A stretch of 64,000 nt of DNA from Otis tarda (lineage: Eukaryota > Chordata > Aves > Otidiformes > Otididae), in the NCBI GenBank assembly GCA_026413225.1, contig CM048552.1, positions 130,461,053-130,525,052 on the forward strand, in the 5' to 3' direction. A program made the translations under genes and the position numbers. The notes under the pieces are model-generated. The model was not told where the DNA came from. It searched no databases and worked only from the letters and a program-made list of their open reading frames with translations. Shown one piece after another: positions 12,926 through 23,673 of this stretch; the stretch's first letter is position 1, and every line of letters begins with the position of its first letter.

Positions 12926-14747
12926 TGGGAAATGGAGCTGGGCGAATGTTCAACAGCAGGCAGATGGGTGATGTGAACTATTGCAGGATGGTGGAGAGAC
13001 CTAAAAAGCACTCGACGCTTCCAGGGACTTCTGCATTGGGATGGTGGGACGTTGGCTTTTGATGGGACAGGGTTTGCTCTACGGAATGGAAACTTACAGG
13101 GAAAATGAACCTAGAAAATCTGAGTGTATGTCGGGTGGACGAGGTTAGGTAAAATCCCTACTGGTAAACCTTTAAGGATGCTTCTATCTGCTTTGTATTT
13201 TCTCTCCTTTCCTCCCCCATGAGTGAGATTTCACCAGCTAATATAACAAGATGACAATGTGAAAGTGCACTAGTTTGAATCAATATTCATCTCTAGCCAG
13301 CAAGCTGCTTTCAGAATAGTACCTACAGTAGTGCTGAACTGATAGGACCCTGGAAACTGCAAGGGAATGGGGTGAATATTCATTGACATTTTTGAGGGAC
13401 TTCTCTTTGACTGTACTCACACTCGGTGTCTTGTTTATGTAAATGTTTTTGTAAAGTGGTTTGTTGGCAATAATATTCATGGAAATTGAAAAACATAGCA
13501 AATACTGCAAACGATGATAGATTTCTTTTTTTCAGATCCACAGCAGGGCTTGCAAGGAGAGCCATGAATTACATTCATAGTCACAGAACATATTGTTTGA
13601 TTATGCTTTTAGTTGAAGATGCTCAAAACTTGCAAGGTACATTTCGCTGATCAGCTATAGAGAGAGCAAAATTCTCCGCAGAGGCTATTGTGACTACTTT
13701 ACACTGCAGATATGTCCAGTATGCTGCTGGACAATTTGAAAATAGAAAACAGCAGGTATGTTTGTGAGGAGCTGTTTAGCTGGCCTTATAAGTGATATAA
13801 TTTATCCCTTTTGCTTGACTGGGTATTGAAAGAAACACCTGATAGACCTATGAAATAGGGAACCTCCCAGAAGCCAAAGGAGAGGCTTTTTGGGTTTACA
13901 GATTAAATGAAACCCATTTTGCCGCTCCTTTCACCCTCGCTTTCACCAGGAGGAGGGAGGTGGCTCAAGGAGCTTAAGGCAAAAATTGAGGTTAGTATTT
14001 AATCCACGAGGAACAAATTAATGTACTGGTGCCACTGGCAAAACTGAGTTTTGTGGTGAGTTCTGGGGGAAAGCAGGACATGATGGGGCTGGGAAAGCGT
14101 TGGGATCCTCGATTGGGTAGAATACCTCTCTTTCTTTCCCCTTGACAAATCTCCTGAACTCCTCATCTGGTCTGATCTTGCTTGGGTTGAAAGTCTAATG
14201 CTAGAGGAAATTGTTGCCATATTGAAGTTGACAATGTGTGTTGGTAATGTTTCATATTATACGAATAAAAAAAAAGTACACAAAAACTCACTGGGAACCC
14301 TTGAACCTGTTGAAGACCACTATAATGATGTGCAGAGATCCAGGAATATCTGTGAAAGCTGCTGCTGTGGTTTTAAGAAACTTAAATGCCCCGAAGTGTT
14401 ATTTATTTGGTGACATATGACAAATTGTTCTATGAGGGCTAGATGATTGCAACTTAAAAATAAATTAAAGCCTCTCTCTGGGTGTCCTGCTCAGTTTTGA
14501 TATACAACACTCTAAACAGGAGTCTTGGCTGCCTGGTATGTGCTGCATTTAAGGAACCAATTAAAATTATAAAACTCTGGCAAAGTTTCCCATCACCATT
14601 ATTGCTTCTTCACTTTGTTACCTTGTATTTGTATAATTCCTTGTGCTTTATCTGTTGTAGATCTGTTTCTCATGCTAATTAAAGTAAGCTTAGGTCTTGA
14701 TATGTGGAAGTGTTTGTTACTGTATCTGCTGGAGGACTGATGTGCCA
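12926..14747. other. Non-coding unique sequence
   Basis: No gene, RNA or clear repeat is recognised. Open frames are all below 80 codons. The block ends at the direct repeat that marks the CR1 insertion at 14748. Confidence 0.55.
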
Positions 14748-14754
14748 ATGACTC
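14748..14754 (+). repeat. Target-site duplication, left copy (ATGACTC)
   Basis: ATGACTC directly precedes the first recognisable CR1 bases (CTGAGGAG, 14755). The same heptamer follows the CR1 3' tail at 17719-17725, so the pair brackets the whole nested structure. Confidence 0.6.
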
Positions 14755-14960
14755 CTGAGGAGGACTTGGGAGTGCTGATGGACGAGAAGCTCAACATGAG
14801 CCGGCAATGCGCCCTTGCGGCCCAGAAGGCCAACCGCATCCTGGACTGCATCAAAAGAAGCGTGGCCAGCAGGTCGAGGAAGGTGATTCTACCCCTCTAC
14901 TCTGCCCTGGTGAGACCCCACCTGGAGTACTGCGTCCAGTTCTGGAGCTCCCAACACAAG
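14755..14960 (+). mobile_element. CR1 LINE (older copy), left part
   Basis: This is a 5'-truncated plus-strand CR1 fragment from the end of ORF2, after the reverse transcriptase core. The frame from about 14755 keeps the sequence typical of that region: [15 protein letters not shown], then ALAAQKAN, then LDCIKRSV and [13 protein letters not shown]. It stops abruptly in the codons for SSQHK, where the minus-strand CR1 begins. The element resumes at 17221 with the next part of the same protein, so the two pieces are one insertion split by a later one. In the intact-looking minus copy the same stretch has a two-codon-longer spacing around the break. Confidence 0.9.
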
Positions 14961-14984
14961 AATCATAGAATCATAGAATCATAG
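14961..14984 (-). repeat. CR1 3' tail, three 8-bp units
   Basis: On the plus strand three AATCATAG units are seen, the complement of the ATTCTATG repeats that end CR1 elements. The adjacent TTGGAAGGGACCTTCAAAGG block (14997-15016) is the conserved CR1 3' UTR that the element's own reverse transcriptase is thought to recognise. The same block recurs at 23600 and 54320. Confidence 0.9.
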
Positions 14985-15057
14985 AATGGTTAGAGTTGGA
15001 AGGGACCTTCAAAGGTCATCTAGTCCAACCCCCCTGCAAGAGCAGGGACATCCCTGA

Positions 15058-16650
15058 CTAGATCAGGTTGCTCAGAGCCTCATCCAGCCTGGCCTTGAAC
15101 ACTTCCAGGGATGGGGCATCCACCACCTCTCTGGGCAACCTGTTCCAGTGCTCTACAACTCTCATTGTAAAAAATTTTTTTCTAATATCTAATCTAAACC
15201 TACCTCCTTCTAATTTAAACCCATTACCCCTCGTCCTATCACAACAGGCCCTACTGAACAGCCTCTCCCCATCTTTCCTGTAGGCCCCCTTGAGGTATTG
15301 GAAGACCGCTATCAGGTCTCCCCGGAGCCTCCTCTTCTCCAGGCTGAACAGCCCCAACTCTCTCAGCCTGTCCTCATAGGAGAGGTGCTCCAGCCCTCTG
15401 ATCATCTTGGTGGCCCTCCTCTGGACCCTTTCCAACTGGTCCATGTCCTTCTTGTGTTGGGGGCTCCAGAACTGGACGCAGTACTCCAGGTGGGGTCTCA
15501 CCAGGGCAGAGTAGAGGGGGAGAATCACCTCCCTCGACCTGCCGGCCACGCTCCTCTTGATGCAGTCCAGGATGTGGTTGGCCTTCTGGGCCGCAAGGGC
15601 GCATTGCCCGCTCATGTTGAGCCTCTCGTCCACCAGCACTCCCAAGTCTTTCTCCTCAGGGCTGCTCTCAATCCATTCTCCGCCCAGCCTGTATTTGTGC
15701 CTGGGATTGCCACGACCCAGGTGCAGGACCTTGCACTTGGCCTGGTTGAACTTCATGAGGTTGGCACGGGCCCACCTCTCCAGCCTGTCAAGGTCCCTCT
15801 GGATGGCATCCCTCCCTTCCAGCGAGTCGACGGCACCACACAGCTTGGTGTCATCGGCGAACTTGCTGAGGGTGCACTCTATCCCACTGTCCATGTCGCC
15901 GACAAAGATGTTGAACAGGGCCGGGCCCAACACGGACCCCTGAGGGACGCCACTCGTGACCGGTCTCCACTTGGACATTGAGCCGTTGACCACCACTCTC
16001 TGAGTGCGGCCATCCAGCCAACTCCTTATCCACCGAGTGGTCCATCCATCGAACCCATGCCTCTCTAGTTTAGAGAGAAGGATGTCATGCGGGACAGTGT
16101 CAAAAGCTTTGCACAAGTCCAGGTAGACGATATCCGTTGCCCGTCCCTTGTCCACCGATGCTGTTACCCCGTCATAAAAGGCCACCAAATTGGTCAGGCA
16201 TGATCTGCCCTTGGTGAAGCCATGTTGGCTGTCACCAACCACCTCCTTGCTCTCCATGTGCCTTAGCATGGTTTCCAGGAGAATCTGCTCCATGACCTTG
16301 CCAGGCACGGAGGTGAGGCTGACCGGCCTGTAGTTGCCCGGGTCTTCCTTACTCCCCTTTTTAAAAATGGGGGTTATGTTCCCTCTCTTCCAGTCATCGA
16401 GGACCTCACCAGACCTCCACGATTTCTCAAATATGATGGCCAGTGGCTTGGCAACTTCATCCGCCAGTTCCCTCAGGACGCGCGGATGGATCTCATCAGG
16501 CCCCATGGACTTATGCACCTTCAAGTTCCTTAGATGGTCCCGAACCTGCTCTTCGAGCACCGTGGGCGGTTCTTCATCCTCACAGTCCCTGCCTGTGCCT
16601 TCCACAGCTTGGGTGGGGAGACAAGAGCCCTTATCAGTGAAGACTGAGGC
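15058..16650 (-). pseudogene. CR1 ORF2, reverse transcriptase part (downstream of a frameshift)
   Basis: The protein part makes cDNA from CR1 RNA at the nicked target (target-primed reverse transcription). An open frame of 515 codons (16605-15058, stop TAG at 15058-15060) starts just after the frameshift. Counting from its first methionine, I see the [15 protein letters not shown] block (residues 33-47), [10 protein letters not shown] (75-84), NYRPVSLTS (91-99), [12 protein letters not shown] (129-140), the first catalytic aspartate in YLDLCKAFD (D163, 16117-16119), [14 protein letters not shown] (218-231), and the active-site box FADD (249-252, 15850-15861). The C-terminal domain that follows ends in LDEALSNLI. 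All expected polymerase motifs and the catalytic aspartates are present and no internal stop is seen. The only clear coding lesion is the missing base at 16651-16655. The methionine is not the natural start, because the ORF began upstream in the endonuclease. Confidence 0.9.
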
Positions 16651-16655
16651 AAAAA

Positions 16656-17220
16656 GTCGTTGAGTACCTCAGCCTTCTCCACATCCCGGGTAACCACGAC
16701 ACCCGTTACCTTCCGGAGGGGGCCTACATTCTCCTTGGATTTTCTTTTGTCCCCTACATACCTGTAAAAGCTTTTCTTGTTACTTTTTATATCCCTGGCC
16801 AGATTCGATTCCATCAGGGCTTTAGCCTTCCTCACCCTATCTCTGGCCGCTCGCACAGCCACTCGGTAGTCCTCCCAGGCTACCTGTCCCCGCTTCCACC
16901 CTCTATAGGCTTCCTTCTTTACTTTCAGTTGGTCCAGGAGCTCCTTGCTCATCCACGCTGGCCTCTTGGCCTTTTTGCCCGACTTCTTCTTCATCGGGAT
17001 GCACCTCTGCTGAGCTTGGAGGAGGTGCTCCTTAAATATGGACCAACTTTCCTGGGCCCCTCTTCCCTCCAGGGCCGCCTCCCATGGCACTTTGCCCATG
17101 AGGTTCCTGAAGAGGCCAAAGTCCGCCTTCTGGAAATCTAGGGCAGAGAGCTTACTGTGCAGTTTCCTCGCCGCCCCGTGGATCTTGAATTCCACCGCGT
17201 CATGGTCACTGCAGCCAAGG
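16656..17220 (-). pseudogene. CR1 ORF2, end of endonuclease domain and linker (upstream of the frameshift)
   Basis: This is the upstream part of the same ORF2, in a different frame from the reverse transcriptase part. It begins in the codons for [10 protein letters not shown] (SDH at about 17210-17202), the last catalytic box of the apurinic-type endonuclease. The rest of the nuclease, with its metal-binding residues, is absent through 5' truncation. After it come a lysine- and arginine-rich linker (including [15 protein letters not shown]) and the [19 protein letters not shown] block that precedes the polymerase. The frame is open to AEVLNDF and then shifts at a T run (A5 on the plus strand, 16651-16655). 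The missing nuclease means this copy could not mobilise itself. Confidence 0.85.
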
Positions 17221-17718
17221 ACTAGTTGGAGAAGGTCCAGAGGAGGGCCACAAAGATGATCAGAGGGCTGGAGCACCTCTCCTATGAGGACAGGCTGAGA
17301 GAGTTGGGGCTGTTCAGCCTGGAGAAGAAGAGGCTCCAGGGAGACCTGATAGCGGTCTTCCAGTACCTCAAGGGGGCCTACAGGAAAAATGGGAAGAGGC
17401 TGTTCAGTAGGGCCTGTTGTGATAGGACGAGGGGTAATGGTTTTAAGATAGAGGGAGGTAGATTTATATTAGATATTAGGAAAAAAATTTTACAATGAGA
17501 GTTGTAGAACACTGGGACAGGTTGCCCAGAGAGGTGGTGGAAGCCACATCCCTGGAAACGTTCAAGGCCAGGCTGGATGAGGCTCTGAGCAACCTGATCT
17601 AGTCAGGGATGTCCCTGCTCCTTGCAGGGGGGTTGGACAAGATGGCCTTTGAAGGTCCCTTCCAACTCTAACAATTCTATGATTCTATGATTCTGTGATT
17701 CTGTGATTCTGTGATTCC
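17221..17718 (+). mobile_element. CR1 LINE (older copy), right part with 3' end
   Basis: This continues the plus-strand CR1 of 14755-14960. It opens with codons for [31 protein letters not shown] (17226 onwards), passes through the [18 protein letters not shown] block, breaks frame at an A-rich run near 17480-17495, and ends with the 3' UTR and tail. Close to the junction the target seems to have lost one copy of a GGACAT/GGACC direct repeat (about 6 bp) relative to intact CR1. Four of the five complete tail units at 17674-17713 lie beyond the first, with ATTCTATG drifting to ATTCTGTG, and ATTCC before the right target repeat. Confidence 0.9.
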
Positions 17719-17725
17719 ATGACTC
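17719..17725 (+). repeat. Target-site duplication, right copy (ATGACTC)
   Basis: This matches the heptamer at 14748-14754 exactly and lies immediately after the last partial tail unit (ATTCC). CR1 copies often lack clear target duplications, so a 7-bp match here is informative but not conclusive. Confidence 0.55.
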
Positions 17726-19734
17726 TGCTCCATCCTTCTCTTCTTGGCTGGGCCACCACATCAGGGGTACGAGTGATGGATAGGAAATGGCTTCTGCCCT
17801 GCGAGCTTGCATCCATATATGGTCCAGTCCCACTTCAGACTGCAGGAACGTTTTCAGCTGACTTCAGCTGGATTTACTTCTGCCCCTGCATGGGTAGCAT
17901 CATGTGCCATCCCGGTGCATAGAGAAATAACTAATATCATTGTCTCACTTTCCTGTGCTAATCCTCAGTCAAGAAAGTTGTTGAAAGTGGATAAAATGTT
18001 ATTTTTTGCTATTGGCTGCAATAGGAAATAGGGGTTTGAACAGATCTGTTCAGTGGAAGCGCTTCTTTTACACTCAGAATTGATTTGGAATGACAATTTA
18101 AGCAAGAGAAATTTTGGCACAGTAATGTTCACATTCATACCAATCTCATAAGCTACAAGGGGAAAAGCCTGGGGTGTGTGTGGGTTTTTTTTTTGTTTGG
18201 TTTTTTTTTTTTTTTTTAGGGGATCACCTTGCTTTATTTTCTCAATATAACCTGGGGCTACTGCAGAGTGGATGAGGCTTTGGCTGTAACATTAATATCC
18301 ACACAGCGTAACGATCCAGTTGTGCACGGTGAATCCCTCATTTGGTGCTGCAGCCTTTGTAGATTATGCTGCTGGTTGGTGGACTTGCCTTCCCTGTGGT
18401 AATAAAAACACCCACTCATTTCCACTTTTGGCGAGCAAATTAATATCCTATTCATGTAGCTGTATATTGCTTTTAATTGGTTTAGTATTAAACTATAAAC
18501 TGAATGAAATGTTGTGGAGAAGTTCATTTCTAGAAGGTAATTTGTCTCTGGACAATTAAAGTGTTTATTTCCATGTTATTGAATCACAGGAGGAATATCT
18601 CACATAGCAAACTGTATTTTGAGAGACATCAATGGCTCTTTAATGAAACAATGATAATTTTTTTCTTAAATAAGATGGCTGACAAAAACAGTACCACCAG
18701 CTTGGATGATAATTCATCTGCCCAATAAAGTGGGTAAATATTTAGGAATGGCACATCAGGAGCAATCAGTGAGAACTGGCAGCCTAAAACATATTAATAA
18801 AATTTTTTAACTTTATCAGCCCCTTTATCAACTTCTTAGAACAGAGGCTTTTTGGGATGGGAAGCCCTTGGAGGTTGGGGTCCCTCCTTGTATCAAGTTC
18901 AGAGACATCAGCCAGCTCTCTTCCCCTGAACATCGGGGTGGAGGGCCAAATCGAAATGGCTATGCCAGCTGCTGTGGAGCTGTGCTGGGAGGGGGGTGGC
19001 TTCTGTTGTCCTTACCTAATGACAGTGTTGATCTGGAAGTGCCACATCTGTATGCTTGGTGAGGTCTGCAGCTGACAGTCTGGATGGGGCACGAAGATGT
19101 TGCAATACTATGAGTGATAATGAAAAATCCAGCTCTGTCCCAGGATTTTTCCTCTCAGTACTTCTTTTCCTTCTGCCCTCCACTCAGAAGGGAACTATCT
19201 AATTTTCCTCAAACATGGGTGGAATAATAAAAAGGATAAAGTGACTTTCATGGCACCTTGTCCAAGATCTCATGAAGTAGGCAGATGCCTGGTATAACTG
19301 GCATGTTGCTGGATCAGACTGTTCCATGAATTTCTCTGGTGCTGCAGTAAATGATATTAGGAATTCAGTTGATGATATTCTGGTCAGAGACAGTATAATA
19401 CTTGTCCCTCAGCATGATATCAGGATACAGTGATGATGAACAAGGTGTAAAGCTGCTGCTCAGACCATCTGTAGGTATCGGAGATTGACTTGTTTTGTAA
19501 AATGTGGAATATCTTGTAATCCTTGCCACATCTCAATGTATCTACGTACATCCCAGGAAACTAAATCTGTCTACAGTGTTTCTAATTCTGTCAAAGAAGA
19601 AATCCATGAATGTTATGTATTTAGAAGGGAACCTGCCAAAACCTGTTGAGATGACTGGGACTCACAGGTCGATGTATCTCACCTCGATACTCCTATAGTT
19701 ATCCCAGGAATGTGCATTTGGCTAAATCATGTCT
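17726..19734. other. Non-coding sequence with a T/G tract and a possible conserved block
   Basis: A T-rich tract (T10, GTTTGG, T17) lies at 18185-18217. The interval 18380-18840 is AT-rich with few open frames and homeobox-like words (AAATTAATATCC, ACAATTAAAG, TTTAATGAAACAATG), and could be a conserved regulatory element. No gene is recognised. Confidence 0.4.
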
Positions 19735-20125
19735 GCAGAAAAGCATCCAGTCTTGATTTAAAGACCTCTAGAAATGGAGGATCTGGCACATCCCCACCCT
19801 GCCTTGTCCCACTGGTTAATATCTTCACTATTAAAACCGTGTACCTAATTCCTGTTCAGCCTCAGCTCCCAGCCATTATTCCTTGACCTGTTTTTCTTTG
19901 GTAGATTAAACAGTTCTCTCCCACCTGGAAAAGCTTCCCCCAGAGGATCTTAGATCCTGTAATCCAGTTACAGGATCCGAGTCTTCTTCCTGGCAAGCTT
20001 TCAAAATGCCTTGTGGTGCAGTGTTATCTCCAGCCCTGGAATAATTTTTGCAATTCTTTTCTCAGCCTTCTGCATTTTCAAAATCCATTTTAAAGACTTT
20101 GCAGTCTTGGTGTGATATATAGTGG
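19735..20125 (-). mobile_element. Ancient CR1 LINE relic, 3' region
   Basis: Read on the plus strand, the segment follows the complement of an old amniote CR1 3' end: 'GATTTAAAGACCTCTAGAAA' (19757-19776), then GGTTAAT..CTTCACT..TTAAAA near 19815-19840, CAGCTCCCAGCCATTATTCC near 19864, and a GTAGATTAAACAGTTCTC block near 19902. Divergence is high and no frame survives. It contains a perfect 10-bp inverted repeat (GATCCTGTAA at 19953-19962 and its complement at 19968-19977). Confidence 0.65.
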
Positions 20126-22940
20126 GGGGGGAGAGTCATACATAAACACATACTATACAAGTGATATATTTCATCTTAACTACTACATCGAATAAAATGT
20201 AGATGCAGCCTTTCACACGTTAGATCATATCCCAAAATAAATTCTCTACCCTTGCATCCAAAACAAGTGCTATACCTGTATAACTTGAAAAGGTGCACTT
20301 CATCAGAAAACATGTTAATGGATTTTTTTTTTTATTTTCATAACCAACCCCCCAAATACGGAGAAGTTCTTGTGGTCTGACTCAAAACACATTTATTTTT
20401 CTTTTTGGCAACATCTATTAAAGGAAACTCTTTCAGGTTGACCGTGAAATTTTATGAAGCAAACAGTTTTGTTTAGCAAATGCTAATGCAATTTTACACT
20501 TCTACAGTTGGTTTTTTTTTTCTCCAGTTTCTACTGCAAATAATTGCAGGGCTGGACTGAGTAATTTGTAAATGGACATGCACATCAGTTGATAAGATTT
20601 CATACAGTAAACAAAGGAAGTTTGTGCAACTGAATACATAGCCTGCTATGTAAGGCTGCTGTGAAGCCACAGCTTCCCTAAGGGAGGGTGTAGACAGGCT
20701 CCCTCCATATTAAGGGGAGGCATCTCTCGCTGCTCCGTCCAAAGAGGGCAAAAGGAGCTCTCTTCGGTTTGAGTCTGAAGACAATGAAAGCTAGCAAGGA
20801 AGGAGGGAAAGAGACTGGAAATGAAAAAAGGAGGAAGAAAAGGGAAGGGAAAAAAACAACCTGAGAAGCTCAGCAAAAAGAAAAGGTTAAAACAACAACA
20901 TCCAGAGCCTCGAAGGCTGGAGATGGAGTAGGGGCGGGGGCTAGGATTGTTTGTTCAGCGAAAGGGGAGGCAGAGACTCACCGGACTTCAGTACCAGGTG
21001 GCTTTGAGGAGGCTTTGGGTGGGCATGGGGCTTTGGTGGGGCTCAGGAGGGGACAGACCCTGGGAAAGGGGAGAGAGGGAGCTCCAACCAGGGCCTGGGC
21101 TGTTTGGGGATACAATAACTGATGGGAAAGGCAGACTGGGAGGGGTGGGAGATGAAGGCAAAGAACTGAAAGGGGAGTTTAGATTCAATGGGAGTCTGGT
21201 AAGAGTGGCACTGGTGATCGGGCAGGCTGGTATGTAGGGAAGGAGTCAGAGTCTGGCTGCAGAAAAGAAATCACAGATCTGCATGAATTCATTGTGGCAA
21301 ATACATGACTGTTATGAGCACCTAGCTGCCAGCACGTGCTCTGTGGATCAATGCCACTGGCTTCAGCTGTGACACTTGCATGTGTGAGGCCTGGGGGTGC
21401 CATGTCACACCAGCAAGGGGAGAAAAAAAAACACCTTTAGGAAGAATGCAAACCAGTGTAAGTGACTTGCCTGATTCTGTGTCAAAACTCTGCAATGTAA
21501 GTGGATGCTGACAAATAGCATTCCCTCTCTGGCCAGGCTTGTATGCACTCAACCATGTCAGTGAGGTCTACACTGAGGAGAAAGCTCATCTTAGACTCTG
21601 GGATCACTAAAGACCCCATCACTATGCTGGAGGTGCTTCTTGGGCACTGACTGACTGGTAAACGCCTACAGCATTTTGTGTCATCCTCTTGCTCTCCTTC
21701 TCCCATGGATTTTGTAGATCCAGTCATTATTCTCTTATTTCCTAGGCAGAGTGTAGGTTGCATAGCAAAAGACTGCTTCTTCAACTGCACTTTGCCCTGG
21801 GTATAATAGGCTGGCACTGAATCCTGGTGGGAAGCGGGGGTAGAGTGGTTTAGAGAATTGCCATCCAGAAAGAAATCAGTGATTGCATTATTCCCCTTCA
21901 AACCACACTCCACACCCCCCAGCCAGCTGCTGTTGCCTAACTGGGTCCAGATGGTTTCAGCTCAGCTTGGTGTTTTTTCCCTAGCGTGCATTTATAATGC
22001 CATCAGCCCATGCAGCAGCCAACTGTTGTGACTGGGCAATGCTACTGTCACTACTGTCTTCTGCTTGGCATGTGTGGTGGTTATGTTTTTTCTTAAGTTA
22101 AATTGTACACTTCTTAGGCTTTTTTCCTGTGCACATATATTGGGGTCATTGAAATCCTGCTCCATTTCTGCCTACAGCCTGTTTGCCCACAAAGCAAAGC
22201 CTAGGGCAGGAAGCCGTAGTGGGAGATACACGACAGGGAGCAAGTTAATTCTGGATTTGGTGTGCTGCCCACTCCCTGGAGAGCAGGGGCTCCTGGTTCA
22301 AGCTGCAGCAAGCAGGAGGTGACTGAGAGAGGAGGAACCACCTGCAAGTTGAGGTGGAGAAGGGATTGTTTCATTTGAGTTTTGGAAAAGATATGTGCTT
22401 TGCAGCTTTAATCCTAACCATCTCCCTTCTGATCCAAACCATTTTATGACAATGATGATGACGATGTCTTCCTTCCACTAAAGGGGTCTCTTGCTGATTA
22501 CACCCGTGATTGTACACGGGTGAGCTGAGTCTTGCACACACCATCTTAGATTGGATCAGGAACTCCTCCCTCTCATCTGCCTTCTCCCTTTGGGGGAGCA
22601 ATGAGAAGTCAGATTTCTTCCATAACACAGATGCGAAAATGTGAGCCTGCCCTCCTCCTTTTGAGCAACCAGTGGAAGAACGTGCAGGGGCATGGATAAG
22701 GCTGGGAATTACAGCACGCTGTTTATCTGACTCGAAGCCTTCCTGCTGCGGTGATCTGAAATCAAGGAACACATTGTCTTGATTATGGCCTTGTTAATTC
22801 CTTATTTGGCATTTGTTAAAACTCTAAATTGTGCTTAGAAAATACCCAGTGATTAACGATCACTCATTAGGGATTAAGCAAGCCTGTGGGATGGGTTAGT
22901 TACTGTTGGCAGAAGTAGCAGAGGTTTGCCTTTTCACCAG
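20126..22940. other. Non-coding sequence with purine-rich and G-rich blocks
   Basis: The interval 20793-20856 is almost entirely purine on the plus strand. The interval 20920-21240 is G-rich with many GGG/GGGG runs and could form G-quadruplexes. Minus-strand open frames of 143 codons (21482-21913) and 133 codons (22371-22772) have no recognisable domains. No gene is supported. Confidence 0.45.
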
Positions 22941-22994
22941 TGTCCCGGTGCGAACAGCAAGACCTTATTTTGGAACACATGAGGTTTATCTCAG
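22941..22994 (+). other. Candidate 54-bp symmetric host exon
   Basis: The segment is preceded by GTTTGCCTTTTCACCAG (acceptor-like) and followed by GTAAGA after CAG (a strong donor). It is 54 bases long. Two of the three frames are open. The one entering and leaving in phase 1 reads SRCEQQDLILEHMRFIS, which would be compatible with the flanking candidates at 1-74 and 44556-44648. I do not recognise the peptide. Short open segments are common, so this is only a candidate. Confidence 0.22.
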
Positions 22995-23539
22995 GTAAGA
23001 AATTTTAGGGTGAGGGTGTGAAGCCCATGGCTACCCCTATAGCTGCTCCCACTTTCCACACAGACAGTGCAACCATATCATCAAGGGTTGCCTGAGCAAT
23101 CCAGATCCCTTTAGCAAGTCATTGCAGCCAGTTCTGTGGCTTAATCCTGCCTTGTACCGCACAGGTAGAGAGCGTACGCCATGCCATCAGCATTGTAATA
23201 CTTCTGTCACTCAAGCTGAGGCCCTTTAGTGTGCACAGATGAGATAGATCCCTGCTAGATAGTACTTATAAGGTGCTCTGCCACAGGAACGTGCTGCTGC
23301 TTCTCAGAGAATTAAGTGGGCTGCTGATTTTGTTTGTGTCACCCTGCTGAGTGCTGGCAGGACAGCTACTATGTCACCCCTTGTTCCTTTCACCCTGTCC
23401 CTTCCCTGAAGAAGGGCACAGATGAGCTTGTTTTGAATGCAGATGTGTGCAAAAGCATTGCCAGGGAAAATAGTTTTCAAAGATATACAGGAAAATTAAA
23501 AGTGAGACAGGATATCTATACTGACATATCTTGGTTGCA
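22995..23539. other. Non-coding unique sequence
   Basis: No gene, RNA or repeat is recognised between the candidate exon and the small CR1 copy. Confidence 0.5.
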
Positions 23540-23547
23540 CTAAAATG
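23540..23547 (+). repeat. Target-site duplication, left copy (CTAAAATG)
   Basis: CTAAAATG precedes the CR1 3' fragment and recurs at 23666-23673 just after its tail. The first two bases of the right copy can also be read as tail, so the certain length is 6-8 bp. Confidence 0.6.
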
Positions 23548-23665
23548 CTCTGAGCAACCTGATCTAGTCAGGGATGTCCCTGCTTCTTGCAGGGGGGTTG
23601 GACTAGATGACCTTTGAAGGTCCCTTCCAACGCTAACCATTCTATGATTCTATGATTCTATGATT
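23548..23665 (+). mobile_element. Short CR1 3' end, 5'-truncated
   Basis: The fragment holds only the last CR1 codons and 3' UTR: CTCTGAGCAACCTGATCTAG, the CAGGGATGTCCCTGC hairpin, GGTTGGACTAGATGACC, GAAGGTCCCTTCCAAC and about three ATTCTATG units. Spelling is close to the consensus, so the insertion is fairly young. About 118 bp is a severe 5' truncation. It is bracketed by CTAAAATG repeats. Confidence 0.9.
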
Positions 23666-23673
23666 CTAAAATG
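23666..23673 (+). repeat. Target-site duplication, right copy (CTAAAATG)
   Basis: This is identical to the octamer at 23540-23547 and joins directly onto the last tail unit of the CR1 fragment. Confidence 0.55.

Larger units (their letters stand above)
14961..17220 (-). mobile_element. CR1 LINE (younger copy) inserted in the older one
   Basis: This minus-strand CR1 is about 2.26 kb. It runs from the end of the endonuclease domain (near 17220) through linker and reverse transcriptase to a short 3' UTR and the 8-bp tail at 14961-14984. It lies within the older plus-strand CR1, in opposite orientation. The 5' end is truncated so that only the last endonuclease box remains. At the 5' junction the bases AAGG (17217-17220) are shared between the element and its target, and I see no target-site duplication longer than about 2 bp. 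The reading frame is almost intact, so the copy is much younger than the other relics in the window. Confidence 0.95.

Noticed and set aside
15298-15981. 227-codon plus-strand open frame inside the minus-strand CR1
   Set aside because: It is the antisense shadow of the reverse transcriptase frame. The real motifs, including FADD, are on the minus strand.
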